Below, piece by piece: positions 8,823 to 16,809 of a stretch of DNA of 64,000 nt. Each line of letters opens with the position of its first letter. Within the stretch, counting starts at the first letter, position 1. Origin of the DNA: JABURQ01 sp029243145 (GTDB taxonomy: Bacteria; Planctomycetota; Planctomycetia; Planctomycetales; Planctomycetaceae); NCBI GenBank assembly GCA_965660145.1, contig CBFHYX010000019.1:23029-87028 (forward strand), given 5' to 3'. The notes under the pieces were generated by a model. That model was not told the DNA's origin and ran no database searches. It saw only the letters and a program-made list of their open reading frames with translations. The translations under genes and the position numbers were made by a program.

Positions 8823-8844
8823 GGCAGGGAGGCCCCTGCCCTAC
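8823..8844 (-). repeat. GTAGG-headed dispersed palindrome
   Basis: Read on the minus strand this is GTAG followed by the arms GGCAGGG and CCCTGCC. The same layout, a GTAGG lead followed by a short hairpin whose arms differ between copies, occurs at 14866, 48825, 48921, 49035, 49207 and 50773. Confidence 0.6.
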
Positions 8845-8861
8845 GCTAATCGACAAAGCAA

Positions 8862-9851
8862 CTACGACAGTAGGTCTTTAACGACCTCTCGTTCGGACTT
8901 CAATTCGTCAACGGTTGCCTGCAATTTTTCTTGACCGAAGGCGTTGTGTTCGATGCCTTGCACGATGCTCCAAGTCTTGCCGTCTGAAGTCAGCGGGAAG
9001 CTGCTGATCAGTCCCTCGTCAACGCCGTAACTTCCGTCACTGCAAACTGCTGCACTAAAAGTGCTCCCAGCCGGTGTGGGCGTGACGACATTCTTGACCG
9101 TATCAATAATGGCATTGGCGGCTGAGGCTGCCGAAGAAGCTCCGCGAGCTTTGATGACGGCAGCGCCTCGTTTTTGCACGGTGCTGATGAACTCATCTTT
9201 CAGCCATGCTTCGTCACCAATGACGTCGGGAGCCGGTTTGCCTTCAATTTCGGTATTGTAGAAGTCGGGATACTGAGTGGCAGAATGATTGCCCCAGATC
9301 GCCATTTTCTTGACGGCAGCAACCGGCTGACCCGATTTCTGAGCGAGTTGCGAGACGGCACGATTTTCATCGAGCATCGTCATCGCGTACCAACGATCAC
9401 TGGGAACTTTGGGAGCATTATTCATCGCGATCAGGCAATTTGTATTGCAGGGGTTCCCGATCACGAGGACGCGGACATCATCGGCAGCGGCGGCTTCAAT
9501 GGCTTTGCCGGTGCTGGTAAAAATAGGTCCGTTGATTTTAATCAGGTCGCCACGTTCCATTCCGTCTTTACGGGGAACCGAACCAACGCATAACACCCAG
9601 TTACAATCACGGAACCCATCTTCAAGATGATCGGAATCGGCTTTGACAACGCCGGCAAGGGTCGGGAAGGCACAGTCGTCGAGTTCCATTTCGACGCCAT
9701 CCAAAGCCGACAAAACGGGAGGGATTTCGACCAAATGCAGAATCACGGGCTGATCGGGGCCGAACATCTGTCCGGAAGCGATTCGGAAAATCAGGGCATA
9801 GCCGATTTGACCAGCGGCTCCAGTAACGGCAACGCGAATAGGGTCTTTCAT
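8862..9851 (-). CDS. mdh: Malate dehydrogenase
   Basis: Interconverts malate and oxaloacetate with NAD in the citric acid cycle. The 329-residue length and motifs fit the cytosolic-type branch: GAAGQIGYAL for NAD binding, GSVPRKDGMERGDL for the mobile substrate loop, VIGNPCNTNCL, and the catalytic His in WGNHSATQYPD. The C-terminus SEREVVKDLL is also typical. It ends at a TAG stop, which matters for judging the two interrupted genes elsewhere in this window. The neighbours bioA and the ygfZ-like gene are on the same strand but separated by repeats, so an operon is not evident. Confidence 0.95.
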   Translation of the reverse strand: MKDPIRVAVTGAAGQIGYALIFRIASGQMFGPDQPVILHLVEIPPVLSALDGVEMELDDCAFPTLAGVVKADSDHLEDGFRDCNWVLCVGSVPRKDGMERGDLIKINGPIFTSTGKAIEAAAADDVRVLVIGNPCNTNCLIAMNNAPKVPSDRWYAMTMLDENRAVSQLAQKSGQPVAAVKKMAIWGNHSATQYPDFYNTEIEGKPAPDVIGDEAWLKDEFISTVQKRGAAVIKARGASSAASAANAIIDTVKNVVTPTPAGSTFSAAVCSDGSYGVDEGLISSFPLTSDGKTWSIVQGIEHNAFGQEKLQATVDELKSEREVVKDLLS

Positions 9852-9966
9852 GGTCGATTCTTCTCAGTTGGCAGGTGCAGTGAATGAAATTTGCAGTTGT
9901 GATCTCTCTTTTTTACCCGAAAACAGGTCGTCCGGGCAACCGAACGCCGTGGAATGCCCCAAGCAC

Positions 9967-10042
9967 AGATAGCCCAAGTGCGCAAGCACTGGGGGAGGGG
10001 AGAACGTGTCGGCCCGCTGTGCTTGCGCACAACGGCTATCTC
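9967..10042. repeat. Inverted pair of GTGCGCAAGCAC elements
   Basis: AGATAGCCCAAGTGCGCAAG at 9967 and its near reverse complement ending at 10042 (GTGCTTGCGCAC, then GGCTATCT) form a long imperfect inverted repeat between mdh and the ygfZ-like gene. The same core with the same ATAGCC lead is found at 49081 and 51190. Confidence 0.65.
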
Positions 10043-11049
10043 TACTCTTTTCGAAGTATCACAGGCTGACCGTCTTCATTTTCGGCGGTCAGAACCCCGC
10101 CATTAGCCTTCGTTTTGACCATGGTGAGGACAATGCCTCGTTCGTACTCCAACTTGTCATCATTTGGCATATGGCAGGAAGAGGTGATCGTGCCGACTTC
10201 TTCACCAGCCTCATTCAAGACCGGTTTACCCACGACGGGAGGAATTTTTGAATCCTCGTACCAGTTAAACCGTTCGAGTTGTCGATTGACGTGTCCCATC
10301 GCATCGAGTCGCGCGATGGGCTCCTGTCCCAAGTAACATCCTTTGGTGAATGAGATCGCCAGTTCCGTTCGATTGGCTTCCTGAGCCAGATTTTCGTCCG
10401 AGACATCAACGCCGTATTGGGGAAACGCTGCCGTAATGCGAATGATCTCCCACGCACCGTAGCCAGCAATGACGGCTCCATCTGCCACACCTTGCTTTAC
10501 CACATTGACCAGTGAATCTGTTGAGCCGATCAACCAAAAGGCAGGACGAAAACCATTCTCCCACGGAAAGAGCCCCACATCGGAAATCGCCGACAACATT
10601 TTCCCCAACTCGTCAGACTTCCCCGAGATGAGCAACGACTCAACATCGTCATCCACGCTCAACGTGACATCTTCCGTGATCAGATATTTATCGAGATGTT
10701 GATGCAGGAACTCAACGCGTGATTCGTCCGTGAGGATGCGAAAACGGTCGGCTTCGCAAATGATCACGGCCACCGCCAGAATGCGGCCTTTCACATTGCA
10801 GAAGAACGCCTCGGATGTTTCTCCCGGCTGCATTTTCTTGATGTCGTTGGTGCAGAAGTTGTGCAGAAACTTAGCCCGGTCTTCACCGGTGACGGTGATC
10901 ATGCCGAAGCCATGTCCGACGATGAGAGCCGCACTCGTCCAAGCCGCCTGATATTCCCTCAGTGGATCACCGAAATCAGCAATGGGCCGTTGTGCGTCTG
11001 CGGGGATATCAATCAAACCAGCATTTTGGAGAGCGGAAAGTAGTGGCAT
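10042..11049 (-). CDS. ygfZ: YgfZ/GcvT-type folate-binding protein
   Basis: Folate-binding proteins of this family support assembly or repair of iron-sulfur clusters in enzymes such as MiaB. The diagnostic motif is present as KGCYLGQEPIARLDAMGHVNRQL, and the N-terminal GcvT-like fold is recognisable in FLHNFCTNDIKKMQPG. The start at 11049 gives 335 residues and begins MPLLSALQNAG. An upstream in-frame extension is rich in Cys and Arg and looks non-coding. No glycine-cleavage genes are nearby, which supports YgfZ rather than GcvT. The coding strand ends at TAG inside a dispersed inverted repeat. Confidence 0.85.
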   Translation of the reverse strand: MPLLSALQNAGLIDIPADAQRPIADFGDPLREYQAAWTSAALIVGHGFGMITVTGEDRAKFLHNFCTNDIKKMQPGETSEAFFCNVKGRILAVAVIICEADRFRILTDESRVEFLHQHLDKYLITEDVTLSVDDDVESLLISGKSDELGKMLSAISDVGLFPWENGFRPAFWLIGSTDSLVNVVKQGVADGAVIAGYGAWEIIRITAAFPQYGVDVSDENLAQEANRTELAISFTKGCYLGQEPIARLDAMGHVNRQLERFNWYEDSKIPPVVGKPVLNEAGEEVGTITSSCHMPNDDKLEYERGIVLTMVKTKANGGVLTAENEDGQPVILRKE

Positions 11050-11132
11050 GGGGGTTGGACTTTTTGTCAGCAGTTTCGGATATTGTCTCTCCTCCCAGCA
11101 TAGCCGATGAATGATTTTTTCGCATCGCGCAC

Positions 11133-11164
11133 AAAAAAAGCGTGTCGGCAAACACCGACACGCT
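11133..11164 (-). terminator. Rho-independent terminator of the barrel-protein gene
   Basis: On the minus strand a perfect ten-base stem AGCGTGTCGG/CCGACACGCT with a six-base loop is followed by seven T residues. It lies 30 bases after the stop of the gene at 11195-12064. Confidence 0.92.
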
Positions 11165-11194
11165 AGAAGAGATCACAAATTCAGCTAGCCAAAA

Positions 11195-12064
11195 TCAGCG
11201 ACGGAAACCGAGGGCCATACCGATTCCGACGATGCTTGCGTCTTCATCATCATTATAAACCGATTCCAGCAATTGCCCTTCGACACCACCGCGAAGGTAC
11301 ATTTCTGAACTATTCAACTGACGGGCATATTCCAGACCGAAGGCGAGTTCGGACATTGGAATCACATCATCTGGATCAGATCCGCCATCTTCGCTTCCAT
11401 AAACAAATGCCTGGCGGACACGACCGTAAACACTCAGGTTTTTGGTCATCTCACCAATCAGGTTAACGCCGATCACGGGTCCAAGGGCATCTTCCCACTC
11501 ATCCTGACCAAAGCCACTAGCGTTATCCAAATCCATCAAACGAAGGCCCATGCTGATGTCTCCACGCCAGTTACAACCGAGTTTAAATCGGCTCAAATAC
11601 TCCAAGTCGAGCGTGTCCAGGTCAAATCTTTCCGAAGAATCTTCTGCCCTAATCGCGATTTCAAAATAGCGGACTTGAAAACCACGACCTTTGTCGTTCA
11701 TGTAACCGAACGTCGTGCGGGTTCCCGAATACAGCTTATCCTGAGTGGTGTCATTGTCGGTCTCTTTGAGAGACATGTAAAGCAACTCAATCTCACCAAA
11801 GGCGCCCGCTTCGGGGCAACACCAACTGCGATTTCGACAGCAAGTGTCTCCACAACCACCACAAGAGTCACCACAGGTATCGGTCGCACAAACCGGAGCG
11901 GAAGCAATTGTGTTGACAAAGCTAACCTGTTCCTGCTCCATCTGATTCAGACGGGCTTCCAAGTTGGCGATCTTTTGTGTTAATTCATCATTCGTTTGTG
12001 CTGATCCCATGGTGGGGACTGCGAAGGCAATTGCCACGGCAATCGCGAGTGTTGAGCGAGTCAT
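11195..12064 (-). CDS. Outer-membrane β-barrel protein with cysteine-rich segment
   Basis: A 289-residue exported protein. The signal peptide ends at SAQ; a short coiled coil follows (ELTQKIANLEARLNQMEQEQ), then a segment with eight cysteines in about 25 residues (C-x4-C-x3-C-x2-C-x3-CC-x5-CC). The rest alternates like a β-barrel with a terminal aromatic/Arg end (ALGFRR), resembling Lpg1974-type porin-like proteins. ATG 12064 is chosen for GGAG eight bases upstream. The coiled coil and cysteines suggest anchoring or oligomerisation at the envelope by disulfides, which is inference. It is a single-gene unit closed by a strong terminator. Confidence 0.72.
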   Translation of the reverse strand: MTRSTLAIAVAIAFAVPTMGSAQTNDELTQKIANLEARLNQMEQEQVSFVNTIASAPVCATDTCGDSCGGCGDTCCRNRSWCCPEAGAFGEIELLYMSLKETDNDTTQDKLYSGTRTTFGYMNDKGRGFQVRYFEIAIRAEDSSERFDLDTLDLEYLSRFKLGCNWRGDISMGLRLMDLDNASGFGQDEWEDALGPVIGVNLIGEMTKNLSVYGRVRQAFVYGSEDGGSDPDDVIPMSELAFGLEYARQLNSSEMYLRGGVEGQLLESVYNDDEDASIVGIGMALGFRR

Positions 12065-12349
12065 TCTATGATCTCCATATCTGCATTGAGGCGAGCGAGG
12101 TTTTGTGAGATGAGATTCCGGTAGAAATCGTGCAGTCATCAATAGTTAATAGGGAACATCAGACGGGTAGGCTGGAGTTATTTAGCAGGAATTAGCATCA
12201 GCTGTTGAAATGATCGGGAAATCACCTAATGACGGCTTGTCTTCTCTAACCGGAATATACTCACACCGTGCAAGAAGTGATTTACCTCAGTTTTTTCGAT
12301 ATCATGACGAAGTCTATTCTCGACGTCGTCAATTTTAAGAGAACCCACC

Positions 12350-13147
12350 ATGAGCGGATTTGAACTCACACTTGATCAAATCGAACAATTTGATGAGTTT
12401 GGCTACATCATCCTCGATTCTCTTCTGGATGCCGAAGAAGTCGATTTTTTGCACCGCATTGCGCGGGCCGACTTGAAGATCAAGCAAGATGTCGCCTCGC
12501 GCGCCGATGGCGAAGGGGGCGCGATCGATTTGGTTGTCCGCAACGATGTCGAACCCGAATCCATCTACGGTGCCATTGTTGCGTCAGAATCTCTGGTGAA
12601 CGCCGTTGAAACGGTTCTCGGCGATGAAGTGTATCACTACCATCACAAGATGATTCTCAAAGAGCCAAAAGTCGGCGGAGCCTGGGCCTGGCATCAGGAT
12701 TATGGCTATTGGTACAACAACGGCTGCTTGTGGCCGAAGATGGCAAGTTGCCTGATCGCCGTTGATAAAGCCACGAAAGAAAACGGCTGTTTGCAAGTTG
12801 TGCCGGGCTCTCACCATCTGGGACGGATCAATCATGTCGATGTCGGCGAACAAACGGGAGCCGACCCGGAGCGAGTGAACGCCCTACTCGAACGCTTGCC
12901 GATTGAACATGTCGAACTCGAACCTGGTTCGGCGGTTTTGTTTCATAGTAATCTTTTGCACCGTTCCGATCAGAACACGAGCGACAACCCTCGCTGGGCG
13001 TTCATTTGTTGTTATAACGCAAAGAGTAACGACCCGTACAAGGAAGGGCGACATCCGCGTTACACGCCACTGGATAAACGCCCTGATACAGAGATTGCCT
13101 TCACGGGGCGTAATCAGTGGAAGAAGATGGAATCGGTGAGTTCGTGA
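12350..13147 (+). CDS. Phytanoyl-CoA dioxygenase family (Fe(II)/2-oxoglutarate) protein
   Basis: A 265-residue oxygenase with the double-stranded β-helix iron site: WAWHQDYGYWYNNG supplies His and Asp, and the distal His lies in HSNLLHRSDQN, followed by an Arg in NPRWAF expected to bind 2-oxoglutarate. VPGSHHLGRINH is the usual family segment. These enzymes hydroxylate lipids or small solutes (phytanoyl-CoA, ectoine), and the substrate here is unknown. A second, distant paralogue is at 61607-62365. Downstream lies queG on the same strand after a 190-base spacer with two hairpins, so co-transcription is doubtful. Confidence 0.9.
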   Translation: MSGFELTLDQIEQFDEFGYIILDSLLDAEEVDFLHRIARADLKIKQDVASRADGEGGAIDLVVRNDVEPESIYGAIVASESLVNAVETVLGDEVYHYHHKMILKEPKVGGAWAWHQDYGYWYNNGCLWPKMASCLIAVDKATKENGCLQVVPGSHHLGRINHVDVGEQTGADPERVNALLERLPIEHVELEPGSAVLFHSNLLHRSDQNTSDNPRWAFICCYNAKSNDPYKEGRHPRYTPLDKRPDTEIAFTGRNQWKKMESVSS

Positions 13148-13185
13148 TGTGGCTTTTAATGTCCTCCTCATCCGGCCTTCGGCCA

Positions 13186-13210
13186 CCTTCTCCTTCAGAG
13201 GAGGAGAAGG
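13186..13210. repeat. Pyrimidine/purine hairpin 1 before queG
   Basis: The arms CCTTCTCC and GGAGAAGG enclose a nine-base loop, immediately after a smaller GGCC-TTC-GGCC hairpin (13174-13184). It is related in composition to the hairpin at 13295. Confidence 0.6.
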
Positions 13211-13294
13211 TATTCATCGGCGCTGAAATCACCCATAAAGTTGCAGATTTTTTGACAGTGCAAGAACTGCGAGTACTCTTTTGTTGCTGCATGC

Positions 13295-13323
13295 CACCCT
13301 CTCCTCCTTTGGAGGAGAGGGTG
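13295..13323. repeat. Perfect 13-bp hairpin in the queG leader
   Basis: The arms CACCCTCTCCTCC and GGAGGAGAGGGTG are perfect reverse complements with a three-base loop (TTT). The right arm runs directly into the GAGGAGG ribosome site of queG. A copy with nearly the same flanks (CTGCAT-CCACCCTCTCCTCC) lies at 41001-41028, so this is a dispersed element rather than a purely local structure. Confidence 0.8.
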
Positions 13324-13337
13324 AGGAGGTTTGAATA

Positions 13338-14513
13338 ATGCCTTCCTCTCTCGAACAACTCACTGAACGAGTCAAGCAACGCGCGACCGAATGCGGCTTT
13401 GATCTGGTCGGCATCGCACCGGCTGTCACACCGACCGGGTATTCGTCGTTTCTTGAATGGATTGACGCCGGCTATGCGGGCGAGATGCAGTACATCCCGA
13501 ACCGCGCCAAGGCGTACGAACACCCAAAGCATGTTTTGGAATCGGTGAAGTCGGTTATTATGGTCGGCTTTAATTACTTCACCGAGCCAGCAATTCCAGG
13601 ATCCACTTCCGAAGATCGTGATGGACTCGGACGTATTGCCCGCTATGCCTGGGGGACCGCCGACTATCACGATGTCTTGCGAAAGCGGCTCAAGCAATTG
13701 GCAGCCGTGCTACATGACGAGATTCCCGATTGCAAAACGCGGGCCGTCATTGATACGGCACCGCTGCTCGAACGTGATTTCGCTCAACTGGCCGGGCTTG
13801 GCTGGATCGGTAAAAACACGTTGCTACTCAACAAGCAAAAGGGAAGCTGGTTCTTTCTCGGCGCATTGCTGACCAATATCGAACTCCCCGCCGATGCTCC
13901 GCACGAGACGGCCCATTGTGGAACCTGCACGCGCTGTCTCGATGTCTGCCCGACCGATGCGTTTCCCGAATCGGGAATTCTCGACGCGAGAAAATGTATC
14001 AGCTATCTGACAATCGAACTTCGCGATCAACCGATCCCAAAAGAGTTGCGAACCGGCGTTGAAGACTGGTTGTTCGGTTGCGATTTGTGCCAGGATGTTT
14101 GCCCGTGGAACTCGAAAGCCACGGCATCCGAAGAACCCGAATTCCAACCTCGCAAACAATTGAACCCCACCGATGCCGCGCGGTTGCTTTCTCTTGATGA
14201 TGAACAATTTCGGGCCGAATTTCGTAAGACACCATTGGATCGACCGGGTCGTGCGGGACTATTAAGGACCGCTTGCATCGTTCTTGGGAATGTCGGTGGA
14301 CGTCGGCACTTGCCCCAATTAGATCAGTCACTCTCCGACAAGGAGCCACTGATTCGTGGAGCCGCAGCGTGGGGAATCGGACAACTGGGCGGTGTGAACG
14401 AAATAGCAGAGTTGCAATCACGGTTACAAACCGAAGATAATGAAATCGTTAGACAAGAACTTCAATCTGCCATCCAGCACTTGGAAGAGACCCACGATGC
14501 CGACTCTCATTGA
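13338..14513 (+). CDS. queG: Epoxyqueuosine reductase
   Basis: Performs the last step of queuosine tRNA modification, reducing epoxyqueuosine with a cobalamin cofactor and two [4Fe-4S] clusters. The cysteines are all present: C194, C197, C200, C204 in HCGTCTRCLDVCPT, and C220, C248, C251, C255 around CDLCQDVCPW. The catalytic Asp139 lies in VIDTAPLLERDFA, and GLGWIGKNTLL is a family motif. A C-terminal HEAT-like region (about 300-385) is also usual. Length is 391. A GAGGAGG ribosome site precedes ATG 13338, adjacent to a strong hairpin. The next gene, a cupin, begins 17 bases before this stop. Confidence 0.95.
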   Translation: MPSSLEQLTERVKQRATECGFDLVGIAPAVTPTGYSSFLEWIDAGYAGEMQYIPNRAKAYEHPKHVLESVKSVIMVGFNYFTEPAIPGSTSEDRDGLGRIARYAWGTADYHDVLRKRLKQLAAVLHDEIPDCKTRAVIDTAPLLERDFAQLAGLGWIGKNTLLLNKQKGSWFFLGALLTNIELPADAPHETAHCGTCTRCLDVCPTDAFPESGILDARKCISYLTIELRDQPIPKELRTGVEDWLFGCDLCQDVCPWNSKATASEEPEFQPRKQLNPTDAARLLSLDDEQFRAEFRKTPLDRPGRAGLLRTACIVLGNVGGRRHLPQLDQSLSDKEPLIRGAAAWGIGQLGGVNEIAELQSRLQTEDNEIVRQELQSAIQHLEETHDADSH

Positions 14514-14862
14514 ATCCCCCACACAAGTTGAAGCAGCCGGTAACAAGCCGAAGATCATTCGTGAGTATATCGGTCGCGTCAACAGCGAAACCGAATCAGC
14601 CAGCATCGCCCACATGCAGTCTCCTTCAGGGTGGGTCGAACCGGGACAAACACCCGAATTCGACGAATACACCGTCGTCCTCAAAGGCTGCTTGCGGATT
14701 GAATCGAAAGTTAACACGATTGATGTGAACGCGGGCCAAGCCGTGATTTGTGAGGCGGGTGAGTGGGTACGATATAGCACACCCGGAGAAGAGGGAGCGG
14801 AGTACATCGCAGTCTGCCTGCCGGCGTTTTCGATGGAGTCAGTTCACCGCGACGAAGATTAG
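14497..14862 (+). CDS. Small cupin-domain protein
   Basis: A 121-residue single-domain cupin: PSGWVEPGQTPEFDEYTVVLKG is motif 1-like, and VNAGQAVICEAGEWVRYSTP is motif 2-like. Metal-binding histidines usual in motif 1 are largely missing (Glu and Asp remain), so it may be a binding rather than a catalytic cupin. ATG 14497 is supported by GGAAGAG upstream and overlaps queG by 17 bases, indicating co-translation with it. There is no known reason for a cupin in queuosine synthesis, so the pairing may be positional only. A palindromic element follows the stop directly. Confidence 0.8.
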   Translation: MPTLIESPTQVEAAGNKPKIIREYIGRVNSETESASIAHMQSPSGWVEPGQTPEFDEYTVVLKGCLRIESKVNTIDVNAGQAVICEAGEWVRYSTPGEEGAEYIAVCLPAFSMESVHRDED

Positions 14863-14865
14863 TTT

Positions 14866-14886
14866 GTAGGGTCCGTTATGCGGACC
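14866..14886 (+). repeat. GTAGG-headed dispersed palindrome
   Basis: GTAGG followed by the arms GGTCCG and CGGACC around TTATG, starting three bases after the cupin stop. The arms are the same as in the copies at 48825 and 49207. Confidence 0.65.
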
Positions 14887-14949
14887 GTTTTCCTGAGATA
14901 CATAACCGTTTGGCTTTTGCCGATATTCAAACGAATCAGAGAGACCATC

Positions 14950-15750
14950 ATGAGCAATCCTATCAAACTCGGAATCAACGGAGCCTGTGGTCGAATGGGA
15001 CAACGCATTGCCGCGCTGGCCTTTGAAGACCCGGAACTCGAAATCATCCTCGCGCTCGAAGACTCCTCTTCTCCGCACCTGGGAAAAGATATTGGTGAAG
15101 TCTGCGGGATTGGCCCCATTGGCATCACGGTCACCGATCAAATCGGACCTCACCCCGATGTGATCATTGATTTCTCCGTCCCTGAAGGATTGATGACCGT
15201 GCTGCCGCAATGTGCAGAGAGACAAATACCGCTCGTCATCGCAACGACCGGCCTGACTCCCCCGCAAGAAGACGAAGTGCGTACTGCTGCCCAAATGACA
15301 CCCATTGTCTGGGCTCCCAGCATGTCCCTGGCGGTGAATCTGGTCATGAAACTGGTCCAACAGGCGGGCGAAGTTTTGAAGCAAGTCCCCTCGGGCGTTG
15401 ATGTCGAGATCATCGAACGCCATCACCGCTTCAAAGAAGATGCCCCGAGCGGAACGGCTCTCAAATTTGGCCAGATCATCGCCGAGACCATGGGACAAAC
15501 AGAACACATTCATGGTCGCGAAGGCCGCATCGGCCAACGACCACAAAACGAGATTGGCTATCATGCCCTCAGAACCGGCGATAACACCGGCGAACACACA
15601 ATCGTCTTCGGCCTCTTGGGAGAAACTATCGATCTGACAGTTCGCAGCCAAACTCGTGACAGCTATGCTCACGGTGCTCTCATGGCCGGAAAATATTTGA
15701 TCTCTCAAGGAGCCGGTCTCTATTCCATGGCAGATGTGCTGGGGTTGTGA
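14950..15750 (+). CDS. dapB: 4-hydroxy-tetrahydrodipicolinate reductase
   Basis: Reduces the cyclic intermediate of the diaminopimelate/lysine pathway with NAD(P)H, feeding peptidoglycan and lysine synthesis. The N-terminal nucleotide motif GINGACGRMGQRI, the substrate-binding EIIERHHRFKEDAPSGTAL and the C-terminal TRDSYAHGALMAGKYL are diagnostic. Length is 266. ATG 14950 fits the family N-terminus and has AGAGA upstream; an in-frame ATG at 14878 lies within or beside a palindrome and is rejected. fxsA follows on the same strand after about 100 bases. The presence of dapB agrees with planctomycetes making peptidoglycan. Confidence 0.95.
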   Translation: MSNPIKLGINGACGRMGQRIAALAFEDPELEIILALEDSSSPHLGKDIGEVCGIGPIGITVTDQIGPHPDVIIDFSVPEGLMTVLPQCAERQIPLVIATTGLTPPQEDEVRTAAQMTPIVWAPSMSLAVNLVMKLVQQAGEVLKQVPSGVDVEIIERHHRFKEDAPSGTALKFGQIIAETMGQTEHIHGREGRIGQRPQNEIGYHALRTGDNTGEHTIVFGLLGETIDLTVRSQTRDSYAHGALMAGKYLISQGAGLYSMADVLGL

Positions 15751-15853
15751 TTGGAATCAAAAATCGGAAATCTGGAGATCCGCTATCGACTCTGCCTCGT
15801 TCTCACATCAATCGTTAATCAATACGCTGTTTTTTGAACTTCAAAGAGTCATC

Positions 15854-16360
15854 ATGTTTCTGTACCTATTTCTCTTGCTCACAACGGTTCCCTTTCTGGA
15901 ACTCTACATTCTCTTGCAGGTCCATCACGCGGTCTCAACAGCATGGGGATCGGGCTATGGCTTGCTGGCGACATTAGGAACCGTCATTGTCACCGGAGTG
16001 ATCGGCGCAGCACTCGCCCGGCAACAAGGTTTGAGTGTCTTACAAAAACTCCAAAAAAACATGAACGAGAGAGCCCTTCCCGGCGATGCCATCGCAGACG
16101 GCGTACTCATCTTGATTGGGGCCGCACTCTTATTGACCCCCGGCTTTCTGACCGATCTGTTCGGGTTCAGTCTCCTCGCCCCCTTCACACGAATCGGATA
16201 TCGCAAGCTGCTCATGAAATGGGCGAAGCAGAAAATGTCTCGCGGCGAAATGAATGTCACCATGTCCGGATTCGGAACTCCACCCTCTGCACAGAACTCG
16301 ACAGACGCCCGGTACGAGCCAAATCTCAACGAAGAACAAGACCACATCGACCAATCTTAA
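15854..16360 (+). CDS. fxsA: FxsA family cytoplasmic membrane protein
   Basis: A 168-residue membrane protein with FxsA hallmarks: an N-terminal helix (FLYLFLLLTTVPFLELYILL), a conserved VTGVIGAALARQQG segment, LPGDAIADGVLILIGAALLLTPGFLTD and a charged C-tail. In E. coli FxsA lessens F-exclusion of phage T7; the normal role is unclear. ATG 15854 begins exactly at the family N-terminus, while longer upstream frames lack support. The C-terminal 40 residues are hydrophilic and poorly conserved. It is the last of the plus-strand run starting at queG, followed by a ~450 base gap. Confidence 0.88.
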   Translation: MFLYLFLLLTTVPFLELYILLQVHHAVSTAWGSGYGLLATLGTVIVTGVIGAALARQQGLSVLQKLQKNMNERALPGDAIADGVLILIGAALLLTPGFLTDLFGFSLLAPFTRIGYRKLLMKWAKQKMSRGEMNVTMSGFGTPPSAQNSTDARYEPNLNEEQDHIDQS

Positions 16361-16809
16361 AAGTGAAGCGATCTCAATTCAGCTCGTTATCTCAGTGACG
16401 TGCCGAATTCCGTTTCAAGCAAGCCGTATCAAAGCGTCGATAGTTTCCAGTGACGAGAACTTTCTGGAGAGCCTCAAAAGAGGCCATTAATCTCCGGTAA
16501 TTCAACTCACCCGATCTGCCATTTGATGACAGGAAAACGGGTTTTTCTTGCAAAATGGCAGACTGCGGCAAATGGCGAATCCAAAACGCCCAGCATGATG
16601 ATGAAATTCAACAAAAATACTGTTTTTACCATAAGAGTTTCAGCTTGAGCGATTCCCCTAAGCTAAGCTGAACTGAGCGATTTTTGCTCGCTGCGTTCGG
16701 AGTCCCGTTTTTTCTGCTGTTGATGAGTGTTGATTGGTTCAAGGCAAAGTGCAGGCAGAAATAATGTCATCCGAATATTGTAGAAAACTCGATTAGGGGC
16801 TTGGGGAAT
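16361..16809. other. Gene-free stretch between fxsA and the ExeA-like ATPase
   Basis: No supportable gene. It contains an inverted repeat TCTGCCATTT (16515-16524) / AAATGGCAGA (16553-16562) enclosing T- and G-rich DNA. The last ~100 bases are AT-rich and probably hold the promoter of the ATPase gene, but I could not identify -35/-10 boxes with confidence. Confidence 0.5.

Noticed and set aside
14839..15708. 289-residue open frame antisense to dapB
   Set aside because: dapB has all diagnostic motifs on the other strand; the antisense frame has no family signature and arises from codon bias.
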